Of a DNA stretch of 64,000 nt, positions 18,608 through 29,147 are shown one piece after another. Numbering within the stretch: the first letter of the stretch is position 1; each line of letters opens with the position of its first letter. The position numbers were made by a program, and so were the translations under genes. This stretch comes from Gallionella sp. (lineage in GTDB: Bacteria; Pseudomonadota; Gammaproteobacteria; Burkholderiales; Gallionellaceae), in assembly GCA_028707275.1 (NCBI GenBank), contig JAQTUP010000002.1, forward strand, positions 726,262-790,261. Reading direction: 5' to 3'. Below the pieces are notes generated by a model. That model saw only the letters and a program-made list of their open reading frames with translations, did not search any database and was not told where the DNA came from.

Positions 18608-19524
18608 ACTGTCCCTTTTTCCCTGAGCACCTGCATCAGGTAGGCGCCATAGCCGCTCTTGATCAGCGGTGCGGCGAGTTTTTCCAGTTGCGCTGCGTCA
18701 ATAAATCCATTTTTATAGGCTATCTCTTCCGGACAGGCGATTTTTAACCCCTGGCGATGCTCGATGGTCTGGATGAACTGACTGGCGGCCAGCAGCGACT
18801 CGTGCGTGCCCGTATCCAGCCAGGCAAAACCGCGCCCCATGGTTTCTACCGACAAACGGTCGCGTTCCAGATAGATGCGATTCACATCGGTGATTTCCAG
18901 CTCGCCACGCGGCGAAGGCTTGAGGTTCGCCGCGATGTCCAGCACTTCATTGTCGTAGAAATAAAGACCCGTGACCGCATAGTTTGATTTGGGCACGAGC
19001 GGCTTTTCCTCCAGCGAAACAGCGCGGCCTGCCTTATCGAACTCGACGACACCGTAACGCTCCGGGTCGCGCACATGGTAGGCGAACACCGACGCGCCTT
19101 CAGTTCGATCGGATGCATTCTGCAATTGCTGCTGAAAATCGTGGCCGTAAAAAATATTGTCGCCCAGCACCAGCGCCGAAGGATCGTTTCCGATGAAGTC
19201 GCGGCCGATGATAAAAGCTTGCGCCAGACCGTCGGGTGAAGGTTGCACAGCATATTGCAGATTCAAGCCCCACGCACTGCCATCCCCCAGCAACTGGGCA
19301 AAGCGCGGCGTGTCCTGCGGCGTCGAGATAATCAAAATGTCGCGTATCCCCGCCAGCATCAGTGTGGACAACGGATAGTAAATCATAGGCTTGTCGTAAA
19401 CCGGCAACAGCTGCTTGGATACGGCCAGGGTCACGGGGTGCAGGCGCGTGCCGGAGCCGCCGGCCAGAATGATGCCCTTACGAGTCAGTGGTGAGTGGCG
19501 AGTGGTGAGTGGTGAGTGGTGCAT
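18604..19524 (-). CDS. rfbA: Glucose-1-phosphate thymidylyltransferase
   Basis: First step of dTDP-L-rhamnose synthesis: glucose-1-phosphate plus dTTP to dTDP-glucose. [27 protein letters not shown] and [10 protein letters not shown] are diagnostic. The 306 residues exceed the usual size because the first 13 ([13 protein letters not shown]) are encoded by a 7-bp repeat array. The ATG itself lies in a variant repeat unit (GCATAGT on the plus strand), 9 nt after the stop of the upstream four-helix-bundle gene. I see no Shine-Dalgarno sequence, so reinitiation from the upstream gene is likely. Loss or gain of one repeat would shift the frame. Confidence 0.93.
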   Translation of the reverse strand: MHHSPLTTRHSPLTRKGIILAGGSGTRLHPVTLAVSKQLLPVYDKPMIYYPLSTLMLAGIRDILIISTPQDTPRFAQLLGDGSAWGLNLQYAVQPSPDGLAQAFIIGRDFIGNDPSALVLGDNIFYGHDFQQQLQNASDRTEGASVFAYHVRDPERYGVVEFDKAGRAVSLEEKPLVPKSNYAVTGLYFYDNEVLDIAANLKPSPRGELEITDVNRIYLERDRLSVETMGRGFAWLDTGTHESLLAASQFIQTIEHRQGLKIACPEEIAYKNGFIDAAQLEKLAAPLIKSGYGAYLMQVLREKGTV

Positions 19525-19555
19525 AGTGAGCGGTCAGTAGTTAGTCGTGAGTAGT
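19486..19555. repeat. 7-bp tandem array spanning the rfbA start
   Basis: Ten heptads in a row: CAGTGGT, GAGTGGC, three GAGTGGT, GCATAGT, GAGCGGT, CAGTAGT, TAGTCGT, GAGTAGT. The array covers the C-terminal codons of the four-helix-bundle gene, the intergenic gap and the first 13 codons of rfbA. Confidence 0.85.
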
Positions 19556-19890
19556 TTTTTGTGCAGGCCAGTCAGTAGTTTCCCTGCTCGGTCAGCCAAT
19601 TCAAAGGCTTCATGTTCATCTGAGGTAAAACCCAACATCACCGCTATTTGCAACTGTGTTTCCAATTCTGCCAATGAACCTCTGGCAATCCCGATAAACT
19701 GCACATATTCTTTGACGCCATTTCTTCCTGCTCCCTCGGCAATGTTGCTTGGAATCGACACCGCTGCCCTGCGCATTTGTTGAGCCAATCCATAACGCTC
19801 CTCCAACGGAAAACTCGATGTCATTTGATACACAGCCTTTACCAGCCACATCGAATATTTCCACGCATCCAGTTGTTCGTGCGGCTTCAT
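19534..19890 (-). CDS. Four-helix bundle protein (23S rRNA IVP / S23 family)
   Basis: Product of 118 residues, all helical by composition. LDAWKYSMWLVKAVYQ, RRAAVSIPSNIAEGAGR and RGSLAELETQLQIAVMLGF are the signature segments of the TIGR02436 four-helix bundle family, which is also related to Avd of diversity-generating retroelements. Its biochemical role is unknown. It sits inside the rhamnose operon between rfbD and rfbA, with 7-bp repeats at both ends; its last codons (TTNY-stop) come from the repeats. It looks like a cassette inserted into an otherwise standard rml gene set. Confidence 0.88.
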   Translation of the reverse strand: MKPHEQLDAWKYSMWLVKAVYQMTSSFPLEERYGLAQQMRRAAVSIPSNIAEGAGRNGVKEYVQFIGIARGSLAELETQLQIAVMLGFTSDEHEAFELADRAGKLLTGLHKKLLTTNY

Positions 19891-19900
19891 TTTTTTTAGG

Positions 19901-19971
19901 TCAGTGGTAAGTGGTAAGTGGTAAGTGGTAAGTGGGGAATTCTACTCGCCACTCCCTACTTCCCACTTTCC
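19901..19971. repeat. 7-bp array with inverted arm between rfbD and the four-helix-bundle gene
   Basis: TCAGTGG followed by four TAAGTGG units, then after a short spacer a run in the opposite orientation (CTCGCCA, CTCCCTA, CTTCCCA, CTTTCCA). The inverted run overlaps the last codons of rfbD. The whole could fold into an imperfect hairpin. Confidence 0.8.
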
Positions 19972-20840
19972 AGCACCTCGGTCAGCATACGCTCCACACC
20001 GCCCCGCCAATCCGGCAAATTCAAGCCAAATGTGCTTTGCAGTTTTTCAGTATTCAGTCGCGAATTATGCGGGCGCATGGCGGGTGTTGGAAAGGCTGTT
20101 GTCGGCACGGCTTCAATGGTTTCGGCCCTGATGGTCACGCCTGCGCGACGCGCAAAGTCCAGCACAAAACTGGCATAACCGTGCCAAGAGGTCTCCCCCC
20201 CTGCCACCAGATGGTAAAGACCTGAAACTTCCGGATTCAACAGAGCGGCACGTATCGCATGGGCGGTCACGTCGGCCAGCAGATCCGCGCCCGTCGGCGC
20301 GCCGATCTGGTCGTCGATCACCTTCAGCCTATCTCGCTCCTGACCCAGGCGCAGCATGGTTCTGGCAAAATTGCCGCCGCGCGCGCCATACACCCAGCTG
20401 GTGCGAAAAATCAGGTGACGGCAGCCCGATTGCACAATGAGCTGCTCGCCTTCGAGCTTGCTCGCGCCATACACATTCAAGGGCGCCGCAGGATCAGTTT
20501 CCAGCCACGGCTTCTCACCGCTACCGTCGAATACATAATCGGTCGAGTAATGAATCAGCCAGGCATTCAGTCTCGCGGCTTCTTTTGCCAATAAGCCGGA
20601 CGCCAGCGCATTAATCATGCGGGCACGCTCGGCTTCGCTTTCGGCTTTATCTACCGCCGTATAGGCTGCTGCGTTGACAATAATATCGGGGGACGCTGCC
20701 CGAACTATCTGTACCAGACCTTCCAGGTTCGTAAAGTTTGCCTCGTCAGAACCCATCGCCACCAGTTCGCCCAGAGGCGCCAGGCTGCGCTGTAATTCCC
20801 AGCCCACCTGACCATTTTTACCGAGCAGCAGAATTTTCAT
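19956..20840 (-). CDS. rfbD: dTDP-4-dehydrorhamnose reductase
   Basis: Final step of dTDP-L-rhamnose synthesis. The 294-residue SDR-type enzyme starts MKILLLGKNGQVGWEL (nucleotide-binding loop), has NAAAYTAVDKAESE, the catalytic STDYVFDG with YGASKLEGE, and RTSWVYGARGGNF. Length is normal. The stop lies within the inverted heptad repeat at 19901-19971. It follows rfbB with an 11-bp gap. Confidence 0.95.
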   Translation of the reverse strand: MKILLLGKNGQVGWELQRSLAPLGELVAMGSDEANFTNLEGLVQIVRAASPDIIVNAAAYTAVDKAESEAERARMINALASGLLAKEAARLNAWLIHYSTDYVFDGSGEKPWLETDPAAPLNVYGASKLEGEQLIVQSGCRHLIFRTSWVYGARGGNFARTMLRLGQERDRLKVIDDQIGAPTGADLLADVTAHAIRAALLNPEVSGLYHLVAGGETSWHGYASFVLDFARRAGVTIRAETIEAVPTTAFPTPAMRPHNSRLNTEKLQSTFGLNLPDWRGGVERMLTEVLESGK

Positions 20841-20851
20841 ATGACTTGCCT

Positions 20852-22036
20852 TTACTTTCCACGTCCAGACTCGCCATATTGTTTCTCAACCCAGTGACGG
20901 TAATTGCCCGACAGCACATTGTTCACCCAGTCCTGATTATCCAGATACCACTGCACCGTCTTGCGTATGCCGGACTCGAATGTCTCAGCGGGCGTCCAGC
21001 CCAGCTCGCGCTCGATCTTGCGCGCATCAATGGCATAGCGGCGGTCATGCCCGGGCCGGTCGGTCACGAAGGTGATCAAGGAACGGTAAGTAGGAAGTGG
21101 GGCGTGGGGAGTGGCGAGTGGCGAGTGGTGAGCTGCAAGTGCCGCGCCACTAACTACTGACAACTCACTACTGCCCAGTTTCACAGGGCGCAGTTCGTCC
21201 AGCAGGTCGCAGACGGTATGCACGATATCCAGATTGGCTTTTTCGTTCCAGCCGCCGACGTTATACACCTCGCCCGGGCGGCCTTTTTCCAGCACGCAGC
21301 GTATCGCGCTGCAATGATCCTTGACATACAGCCAGTCGCGAATCTGCTGCCCGTCGCCATACACCGGCAGGGATTTACCCGCGAGCGCATTGACGATCAA
21401 CAGCGGGATCAGCTTTTCCGGAAAATGATAAGGGCCGTAGTTATTGGAACAGTTGGTGGTCAGCACCGGCAGGCCGTAGGTATGATGATAGGCGCGCACC
21501 AGATGATCGCTGGCCGCCTTGCTGGCCGAATAAGGGCTGTTCGGTTCGTAGCGGTGCGTTTCAGTGAAGGCGGGTTCGTCGTGCGCCAGCGAGCCGTAAA
21601 CTTCATCGGTGGAAACATGCAAAAAGCGAAAGTCTTCTTGCGTAACACCCTCTCCCCCCACCCCTCTCCCGCCTGCGTGCGAGGGGAGCTTCTGCCAGTA
21701 GGCGCGCACCGCTTCGAGCAGATGAAAAGTCCCGACGATATTGGTCTGAATAAAATCCTCGGGGCCATGGATGGAGCGATCCACATGGCTCTCCGCCGCA
21801 AAATTCACCACCGCGCGCGGACGATGTTCCGCCAGAAGGCGAGCGACCAGATCCGCATCAGCGATATCGCCCTGCACGAAGCTATGACGCGGATTGTCTT
21901 TAAGCGATGCGAGATTTTCCAGATTGCCCGCATAAGTCAGCTTGTCCAGACTGATGACCGCTTCGTCGTTGAGCGCACACCAATCCAGAACAAAATTTGC
22001 ACCAATAAACCCTGCACTGCCTGTTACTAAAATCAT
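20852..22036 (-). CDS. rfbB: dTDP-glucose 4,6-dehydratase with two repeat-encoded insertions
   Basis: Second step of dTDP-L-rhamnose synthesis, also supplying dTDP-4-keto-6-deoxyglucose for the WecE-type enzyme. Motifs: [62 protein letters not shown], and [11 protein letters not shown]. At 394 residues it is about 35-40 longer than usual. The excess lies in two places: residues about 117-131 (palindromic repeat at 21646-21688) and about 288-317 (heptad array at 21085-21174). Catalytic segments are intact, so the enzyme may still be active with enlarged loops. Confidence 0.93.
   Translation of the reverse strand: MILVTGSAGFIGANFVLDWCALNDEAVISLDKLTYAGNLENLASLKDNPRHSFVQGDIADADLVARLLAEHRPRAVVNFAAESHVDRSIHGPEDFIQTNIVGTFHLLEAVRAYWQKLPSHAGGRGVGGEGVTQEDFRFLHVSTDEVYGSLAHDEPAFTETHRYEPNSPYSASKAASDHLVRAYHHTYGLPVLTTNCSNNYGPYHFPEKLIPLLIVNALAGKSLPVYGDGQQIRDWLYVKDHCSAIRCVLEKGRPGEVYNVGGWNEKANLDIVHTVCDLLDELRPVKLGSSELSVVSGAALAAHHSPLATPHAPLPTYRSLITFVTDRPGHDRRYAIDARKIERELGWTPAETFESGIRKTVQWYLDNQDWVNNVLSGNYRHWVEKQYGESGRGK
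21085..21174. repeat. 7-bp array with inverted half inside rfbB
   Basis: AAGTAGG, AAGTGGG, GCGTGGG, GAGTGGC, GAGTGGC, GAGTGGT, GAGCTGC, AAGTGCC, followed by opposite-orientation units (TAACTAC, TGACAAC, TCACTAC). It encodes about 30 residues inserted in RfbB before the conserved [13 protein letters not shown] segment, in frame. Confidence 0.82.
21646..21688. repeat. GC-rich palindromic repeat inserted in rfbB
   Basis: CCCCTCTCCCGC and GCGAGGGGA arms with preceding C-rich sequence, the same type as in waaA at 3057-3095. It encodes residues about 117-131 ([15 protein letters not shown]) of RfbB. Confidence 0.7.
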
Positions 22037-22067
22037 GTTTATACTCGTATCAAGAAAAGGGGGTGGC

Positions 22068-22087
22068 TGCCTGCCGGATAGCAGGCA
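22068..22087 (-). terminator. Hairpin after the GT4 gene at 22091
   Basis: Perfect 7-bp stem TGCCTGC / GCAGGCA with a 6-base loop. On the minus strand it is followed 8 nt later by CCCCCTTTTCTT. It could be a weak terminator between the GT4 gene and rfbB, or an intercistronic repeat. Confidence 0.35.
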
Positions 22088-22090
22088 CGC

Positions 22091-23233
22091 TCACAAACGC
22101 CGTGCACCATGGCTCAGCAAATCACCATACAGATCCGCATATGACTTCGCCATCTGCTCTGCCGTAAAATACTGCCAGTACCGCTCCTCGGCGCGTTTAC
22201 CCATCGCGGCCGCTTCGGCAGGATGTTCCCACAAATAACGCATCGCCTGTCGCAGCGCGACCGGATCGCTGGGCGGCACGACCAGCCCGGTTTCATCCGC
22301 GATGTTGATATAGGTCGTACCCGTACCAATTTCACTCGAAATCATAGGCTTGCCATACATCGCGCCTTCGAGCAACGACAGCCCAAATGCCTCGGATCGC
22401 AGATGTGAAGGGAAAACAACCCCGCAACACAAGGTCAACAACGCCACCTTATCTTCATCGGGCAGCTGACCCAAAAAATGAACATTATTCAAACCGAGGC
22501 GAATCGCATGGTTTTTCAGCTCAGTCTCGACAGGGCCGGAACCTACAATCACAACGGGATAATCGGCGCCCTGCAACGCATCGAGCAATATATGCAACCC
22601 CTTGTAATAACGCAGCATTCCGACAAAAAGAAAAAAACGCCCCCCCACCTTCGAGCGCCAATGTTCAAGCAAGTCAGGCGCAGGTATCGGGTAAGCAGAC
22701 TTATCCAATCCGTAGGTTATTTCTACGATTTTATCCCGGTAAAGATTTAGTACAGGGCTGGTGGCAAGGTAATTGGGGGAAGTTGCAACGATCCGGTCTG
22801 CACTGGCAAGAAATTGGTTCATCAGCGGACGGTAAAACTGCAACAAGGTCTTTTGCCGTATGATGTCCGAGTGATAGGTAACCACGGTCGGCTTACCATG
22901 ACGCGTTGCAAAATGAACCAGATCCATGAACGGCCACGGAAAGTGGAAATGAATAATATCGGCCTCTTTGGCCAATATTGAAAACTTACGAAACGCAGAG
23001 AACGAAAAACCGGTTGAGGCAAGCTGCAAGTCCAGGCGCGCCTGATGAACCATATGACCGGAAAATGCTATAGGCGCTTCATGTGCATCAGCCGAGAGCG
23101 TCAGCACCTCGCTGGTGTATCCATAACGTGCAGTACCTTGGCACATCTGGAAAATGGCCTGTTCAATCCCGCCAAAAGAATCCGGATAATACGTCTTGAA
23201 AAAATGCAGCACCTTAGGTGATTCCATGCTCAT
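22091..23233 (-). CDS. Family 4 glycosyltransferase, WbpZ-like
   Basis: Product of 380 residues. VLHFFKTYYPDSFGGIEQAI is the N-terminal glycine-rich acceptor loop, and SEAFGLSLLEGAMYGKPMIS is the C-terminal EX7E motif. Sequence start and company (a WbpY-like gene, rmd, gmd, manC, wzm-wzt) resemble the D-rhamnosyltransferases of the Pseudomonas A-band locus. D-rhamnose specificity is inference. Its ATG overlaps the stop of the next GT4 gene (ATGA), indicating tight coupling. Confidence 0.85.
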   Translation of the reverse strand: MSMESPKVLHFFKTYYPDSFGGIEQAIFQMCQGTARYGYTSEVLTLSADAHEAPIAFSGHMVHQARLDLQLASTGFSFSAFRKFSILAKEADIIHFHFPWPFMDLVHFATRHGKPTVVTYHSDIIRQKTLLQFYRPLMNQFLASADRIVATSPNYLATSPVLNLYRDKIVEITYGLDKSAYPIPAPDLLEHWRSKVGGRFFLFVGMLRYYKGLHILLDALQGADYPVVIVGSGPVETELKNHAIRLGLNNVHFLGQLPDEDKVALLTLCCGVVFPSHLRSEAFGLSLLEGAMYGKPMISSEIGTGTTYINIADETGLVVPPSDPVALRQAMRYLWEHPAEAAAMGKRAEERYWQYFTAEQMAKSYADLYGDLLSHGARRL

Positions 23234-24387
23234 GAAATCACCTCACGGTACACCGCAGCCGTCTCCTGAGCACATCGCTGCCAACTGAAGTCAGCGGCGC
23301 GCAACAAACCTTTGTGTCGCGTATCGGCGCGCCAGCTATCATCCTCCAGGCCCGCTGCAATCAATTGACTCAAAGCGTCCACATCTTGCGGTTCACACAT
23401 CGCAGCGGCATCGCCTGCCACTTCAGGTAACGTCGAAGAATTAGAGCACACAACCGGAATACCCGATGCCATAGCCTCCAGCACCGGCAAACCGAAACCT
23501 TCATACAAGGAAGGAAAAATAAATAGGCGTGCACCGGCATAGAGTGATGGCAACTCTTCAGTCGCAACAAATCCCAGATAAATCGCCCACCCCTCCGCCA
23601 TTGCCTGCGCAATACGCGCATGCAGCGGCTCACTGCGCCAGCCACGGTAACCCGTCAGCACCAGCGGCCAGCGCCGCCGCACATCGGAAGGCAACATTGC
23701 ATAGGCGTTGAGAAGCACTTCCAAATTTTTACGCGGCTCGATCGTTCCCACATACAAACTGTAACTATTCGCCGACAAAGCGAACTTGTCCAACACCGGC
23801 GTGATCTCATCAACTGACCGTGGACGAAAATCGGACGAACAGGCCAGGGAAACAGCGCGAATTTTTTCCAGCGGCCAGCTAAAGTAGGCCGCGACTTCTT
23901 GTCTTGTATATTCAGAATCCGTAATTAGCATGTCGGCACGCCTGAGCGTGAGTTCGATTTCTTTGCGCATATACCGAACCCGTTCGGGGGGATGACAATG
24001 CGCCCAGGTAAGGATAGAAAGATCGTGAAAAGTACATACGGATGGACCGTCAAAGGGCGGCAAATAAAAATTAGGGCCGTGAAAAATATAATCTGAATTG
24101 CCACGTAATGCATACTGCCTGGCCAGCGTATGTACGGAGCGAAAAACCGCCACCGCCAATTTATTTTTAAGAACTAACTGACGAAAATTATTTACCCTGG
24201 AAAGTTTCGCCACATCCGTTTGTGAGATCACAGGCAAGTCGGACGCAAAACGATGACCTGAAAAAAAACGCAACTGTTCAATCTGCGGTAATTGTGCGAG
24301 GTTCCGAGCTAATTCGAAAGTGTAACGCCCAATTCCCGTGAGAGGAAACCTCACGGGATCAATCGACAAGATAACCTTCATGCTCAT
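23230..24387 (-). CDS. Family 4 glycosyltransferase, WbpY-like
   Basis: Product of 385 residues. [19 protein letters not shown] near the start, [18 protein letters not shown] and [20 protein letters not shown] are typical of GT4 mannosyl- and rhamnosyltransferases. The start is ATG 24387, overlapping the rmd stop as ATGA; a start at 24402 would be upstream of that junction. By position it likely extends a D-rhamnose-containing chain with the 22091 product. Confidence 0.86.
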   Translation of the reverse strand: MSMKVILSIDPVRFPLTGIGRYTFELARNLAQLPQIEQLRFFSGHRFASDLPVISQTDVAKLSRVNNFRQLVLKNKLAVAVFRSVHTLARQYALRGNSDYIFHGPNFYLPPFDGPSVCTFHDLSILTWAHCHPPERVRYMRKEIELTLRRADMLITDSEYTRQEVAAYFSWPLEKIRAVSLACSSDFRPRSVDEITPVLDKFALSANSYSLYVGTIEPRKNLEVLLNAYAMLPSDVRRRWPLVLTGYRGWRSEPLHARIAQAMAEGWAIYLGFVATEELPSLYAGARLFIFPSLYEGFGLPVLEAMASGIPVVCSNSSTLPEVAGDAAAMCEPQDVDALSQLIAAGLEDDSWRADTRHKGLLRAADFSWQRCAQETAAVYREVIS

Positions 24388-25229
24388 GCTAAATACATCC
24401 ATTCCAATGTCGAGCGCAAAGGAAGTGCCTCCTGCTTGCCGATATGGCGCACCAACTTATCACTGCAACCGACCAGACGGCGCACCTCATTTTTCCGCAC
24501 AAATGCAGGGTTAACTTTTACATCTATCTTATATCCCGATATCTCTGCCATCATCGCCAAAATATCAGACAGGGAAAACGCGTCGCCGGAACAGACATTG
24601 AATATCTCACCTGCCGTGCCGCACTCTACAAGACAACGGTAAATAGACGCCACCGTTCTTACATCAGAAAAATCTCGTTCGACATCGAGATTACCCAGTT
24701 CAATCTCACCCGCGCCCCGGCGAAAATGATCAACAATTTTTGGCAATAAAAAATTCACCGCCTGCCCCACCCCCGTGTAATTGAAAGGGCGAGTAATGAC
24801 TATGGGCAATCTATCCATCCAGATGCGGGACATGTACTCCATTGCCAGTTTACTCACCGCATAGTCATTCACAGGACCAGGCAAGGCGGACTCATTGATG
24901 ACGCCTTCGGTGGCATTACCATATACGTTGGCACTACTCGCCAGCAACACTCGCTGAAGATTGGGCGCATGCTCGGACAAGGCATCCAGCAAATTTCGAG
25001 TGCCGATCAAATTGACCTGATAGAAAGCGTTGGCGTCGCCGTGCCCCACAAACGAAATAGCCGCAAGATGAATGACCGCGTCAGGCTGAAGCGACTGCAC
25101 CTCTTGCCTGACGGATTCCAGCTGGGTCAGGTCAGATTTCAGACCCACAACCTGATGCCCGTATGCTTCCAGCTCCCGCTGCACGTAATGCCCGGTAAAT
25201 CCCCTCAGGCCGGTAACTAAAACACGCAT
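24384..25229 (-). CDS. rmd: GDP-6-deoxy-4-keto-D-mannose reductase
   Basis: Reduces GDP-4-keto-6-deoxymannose to GDP-D-rhamnose. SDR-type product of 281 residues: RVLVTGLRGFTGHYV nucleotide-binding loop, HLAAISFVGHGD, SSANVYGN, and the catalytic YAVSKLAMEYM. RPFNYTGVGQAVNFLLPKIV is characteristic of Rmd. ATG 25229 lies one base after the gmd stop. The direct pairing with gmd strongly supports the function. Confidence 0.9.
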   Translation of the reverse strand: MRVLVTGLRGFTGHYVQRELEAYGHQVVGLKSDLTQLESVRQEVQSLQPDAVIHLAAISFVGHGDANAFYQVNLIGTRNLLDALSEHAPNLQRVLLASSANVYGNATEGVINESALPGPVNDYAVSKLAMEYMSRIWMDRLPIVITRPFNYTGVGQAVNFLLPKIVDHFRRGAGEIELGNLDVERDFSDVRTVASIYRCLVECGTAGEIFNVCSGDAFSLSDILAMMAEISGYKIDVKVNPAFVRKNEVRRLVGCSDKLVRHIGKQEALPLRSTLEWMYLA

Positions 25230-25230
25230 G

Positions 25231-27428
<2,198 letters not shown>

Positions 27429-27430
27429 TT

Positions 27431-28204
27431 TTACTCTGCTTTCGATAACATCACGGATTTACGCGCAACGAGCAATCTTGACCCCCCAAATGGCAGAGAG
27501 ATACCGACACTTATCAATATCAATTCAACACTTAAAAGGTATTCAAAAATTTTATTCAGGACAGGGTTTATGTGGAGTTCTGCCATGGCATCAATGCTCA
27601 CATTCTTTTTATTTCTTTTGAACAATCTCAATGAATACATTGCAGGCAACAGTGTACTGACAAACGATGTGCTTCGAACGATTTCAAAACCAGCCTGGCA
27701 AACTTTTTTGTGCAGCTCATCGGCTTCATATCGCCTGACGTGACACGCCTGCTCGTCAACTATACTCCACAGCCAGCGATGTTGCGGAACGGTGATGAAC
27801 AACATACCACCAGGTTTGAGTGCGCGTCCAATTTGCTGCAATACCACATTGTCTTCTTCAATGTGTTCCAGCACATCAAACACACCAATGGCATCAAACT
27901 CTGATTCGTAAGGAATATGACGTGCATCCATCTGTGAAAATTTTGCACCAGGCACTCGCAGACGCGCATAGATCAAACCCTCTTCCAAATACTCACTACC
28001 TGACAGGCTCGCTTCCGGAAATTGTTTTGATATGGCGGAAATAACGAAGCCGGTTCCACATCCTATTTCGAGAAATTCCTTAAAATTTGGAGAATACTTA
28101 TTTATTGCCCAAAGAATGATCTTGTTCCTGGCACGAAACCAAAAATATCCAGCCTCTAATTCAGCCAACTCTTTGAAGTAATGCGTCTTAAACCCGATAT
28201 TCAT
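27431..28204 (-). CDS. Class I SAM methyltransferase
   Basis: Product of 257 residues. FLEIGCGTGFVISAISKQF is motif I, FDAIGVFDVLEHIEED and QIGRALKPGGMLFITVPQH are later motifs. The C-terminal third has hydrophobic stretches (SVELILISVGISLPFGG) suggesting membrane association. It sits between gtrA (ATGA overlap) and wecE (2-bp gap). A role in methylating or otherwise processing a polysaccharide or lipid-linked intermediate is inferred from context only. Confidence 0.82.
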   Translation of the reverse strand: MNIGFKTHYFKELAELEAGYFWFRARNKIILWAINKYSPNFKEFLEIGCGTGFVISAISKQFPEASLSGSEYLEEGLIYARLRVPGAKFSQMDARHIPYESEFDAIGVFDVLEHIEEDNVVLQQIGRALKPGGMLFITVPQHRWLWSIVDEQACHVRRYEADELHKKVCQAGFEIVRSTSFVSTLLPAMYSLRLFKRNKKNVSIDAMAELHINPVLNKIFEYLLSVELILISVGISLPFGGSRLLVARKSVMLSKAE

Positions 28205-28626
28205 ATTTTTATGTCACGCTGCATTCTTTCGTTGAAAACGAAATATTTAAATATTACGAAGAGGAAGATGGCCACGATTATTATAGCCAGAGCCTGAACC
28301 CACTGATGGGCATACCCCAACTTGTCGACAAAAAAAATGAGGATTGCAAGGTTAATAAAATACCCAAAAAAATGCGCGATTATGTAGCGAACGCCAGCCC
28401 CCAGCAAGCTTCCTTTATGTGAAAACGTCAGCTGACTATTCCCCCAAAAACTAACTGAAGCACCCAATCCATATAGAATGCTCATCGTCATCTTAGGAGG
28501 ACACCCCAGGTAAGTAAGCAACAGATAAACCAGATATCCGGTCAAATTGCTGGCGATGCCTACCAGGGCGTAGTGAAACATCTGTTTGGCCGACTTTCTA
28601 TTTTTTCCCGGGACACGCTCATCCAT
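28201..28626 (-). CDS. GtrA family flippase-like membrane protein
   Basis: Small polytopic protein of 141 residues with four predicted membrane helices. FHYALVGIASNLTGYLVYLLL, ASVSFWGNSQLTFSHKGS and the C-terminal IFKYFVFNER are typical of GtrA, which is thought to flip undecaprenyl-phosphate-linked sugars. Together with the GtrB-like GT2 at 30736 and the polytopic protein at 32051, this could be a periplasmic glycosylation system. Its stop overlaps the next start as ATGA. Confidence 0.88.
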   Translation of the reverse strand: MDERVPGKNRKSAKQMFHYALVGIASNLTGYLVYLLLTYLGCPPKMTMSILYGLGASVSFWGNSQLTFSHKGSLLGAGVRYIIAHFFGYFINLAILIFFVDKLGYAHQWVQALAIIIVAIFLFVIFKYFVFNERMQRDIKI

Positions 28627-29147
28627 GGATCAAGGCTACCAGATCGAAACTAATATTTTTGCCGTTATAAACCATAAAATTCATACCGTTATAACGAAGT
28701 GGATGTATGGATTCTCAATAACTTCAGGATAACACCTACATTGAGCTTTGGGCGCATTATAGTGGATCCAGTGTTTAAGACAATGGTTTAAGCTACGCGC
28801 GGCCATAAGGAACAAGCAAATCAAAGCAGCGGCCATTCTACACGGCGAGGGTGGGTCTTGAGGCCATCCGGGGGACGAGGACATCAACAAAATTGTCCCG
28901 GACTTTCGCGCTCATCCATAAGCGTCCAGCCGCCCCATCTTGATTGAGTAAGCGAAGGATAAGAGCATGACGTCCACTTAAACTTAGTGGACACCATCAT
29001 GAATATTTCTCCACTTGGCCACCACGAAACAATGGTGTCTAATCTTCCGCCTGGCTAAAAAATACACTGAAAAAACTCCCAGCCTGAACCGTGTGCTGTA
29101 TCGACGAATGATTACAGATCAAATCAACAGCACAGATTGACTGAACT
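28627..29147. other. Intergenic region without a recognised gene
   Basis: About 520 bp. It contains the minus-strand promoter candidate at 28756-28783, an inverted repeat GTCCACT / AGTGGAC at 28972-28992, and a partly similar inverted sequence (GGTGTC about 40 bp further right). CCGTTATAA occurs twice near 28650-28700. The inverted sequences could be worn mobile-element ends, but I see no transposase fragment. Short open frames here have no recognisable similarity. Confidence 0.5.
28756..28783 (-). promoter_or_regulatory. Candidate sigma-70 promoter for the gtrA-methyltransferase-wecE genes
   Basis: On the minus strand TTGTCT and TATAAT are separated by 16 bp, about 130 bp upstream of the GtrA ATG at 28626. 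The -10 box is a perfect consensus; the -35 matches 4 of 6. Confidence 0.5.

Noticed and set aside
19534..19890. Four-helix-bundle gene as the Avd of a diversity-generating retroelement
   Set aside because: No reverse transcriptase or template/variable repeat pair with adenine-directed differences is visible nearby; the 7-bp arrays are not of that type.
19486..21174. Heptad arrays as a CRISPR array
   Set aside because: Units are 7 bp and contiguous; there are no 25-40 bp repeats with unique spacers and no cas genes.
28960..29050. Inverted GTCCACT/AGTGGAC and nearby GGTGTC as an insertion-sequence end
   Set aside because: Too short and no transposase codons; kept only as a note in the intergenic entry.
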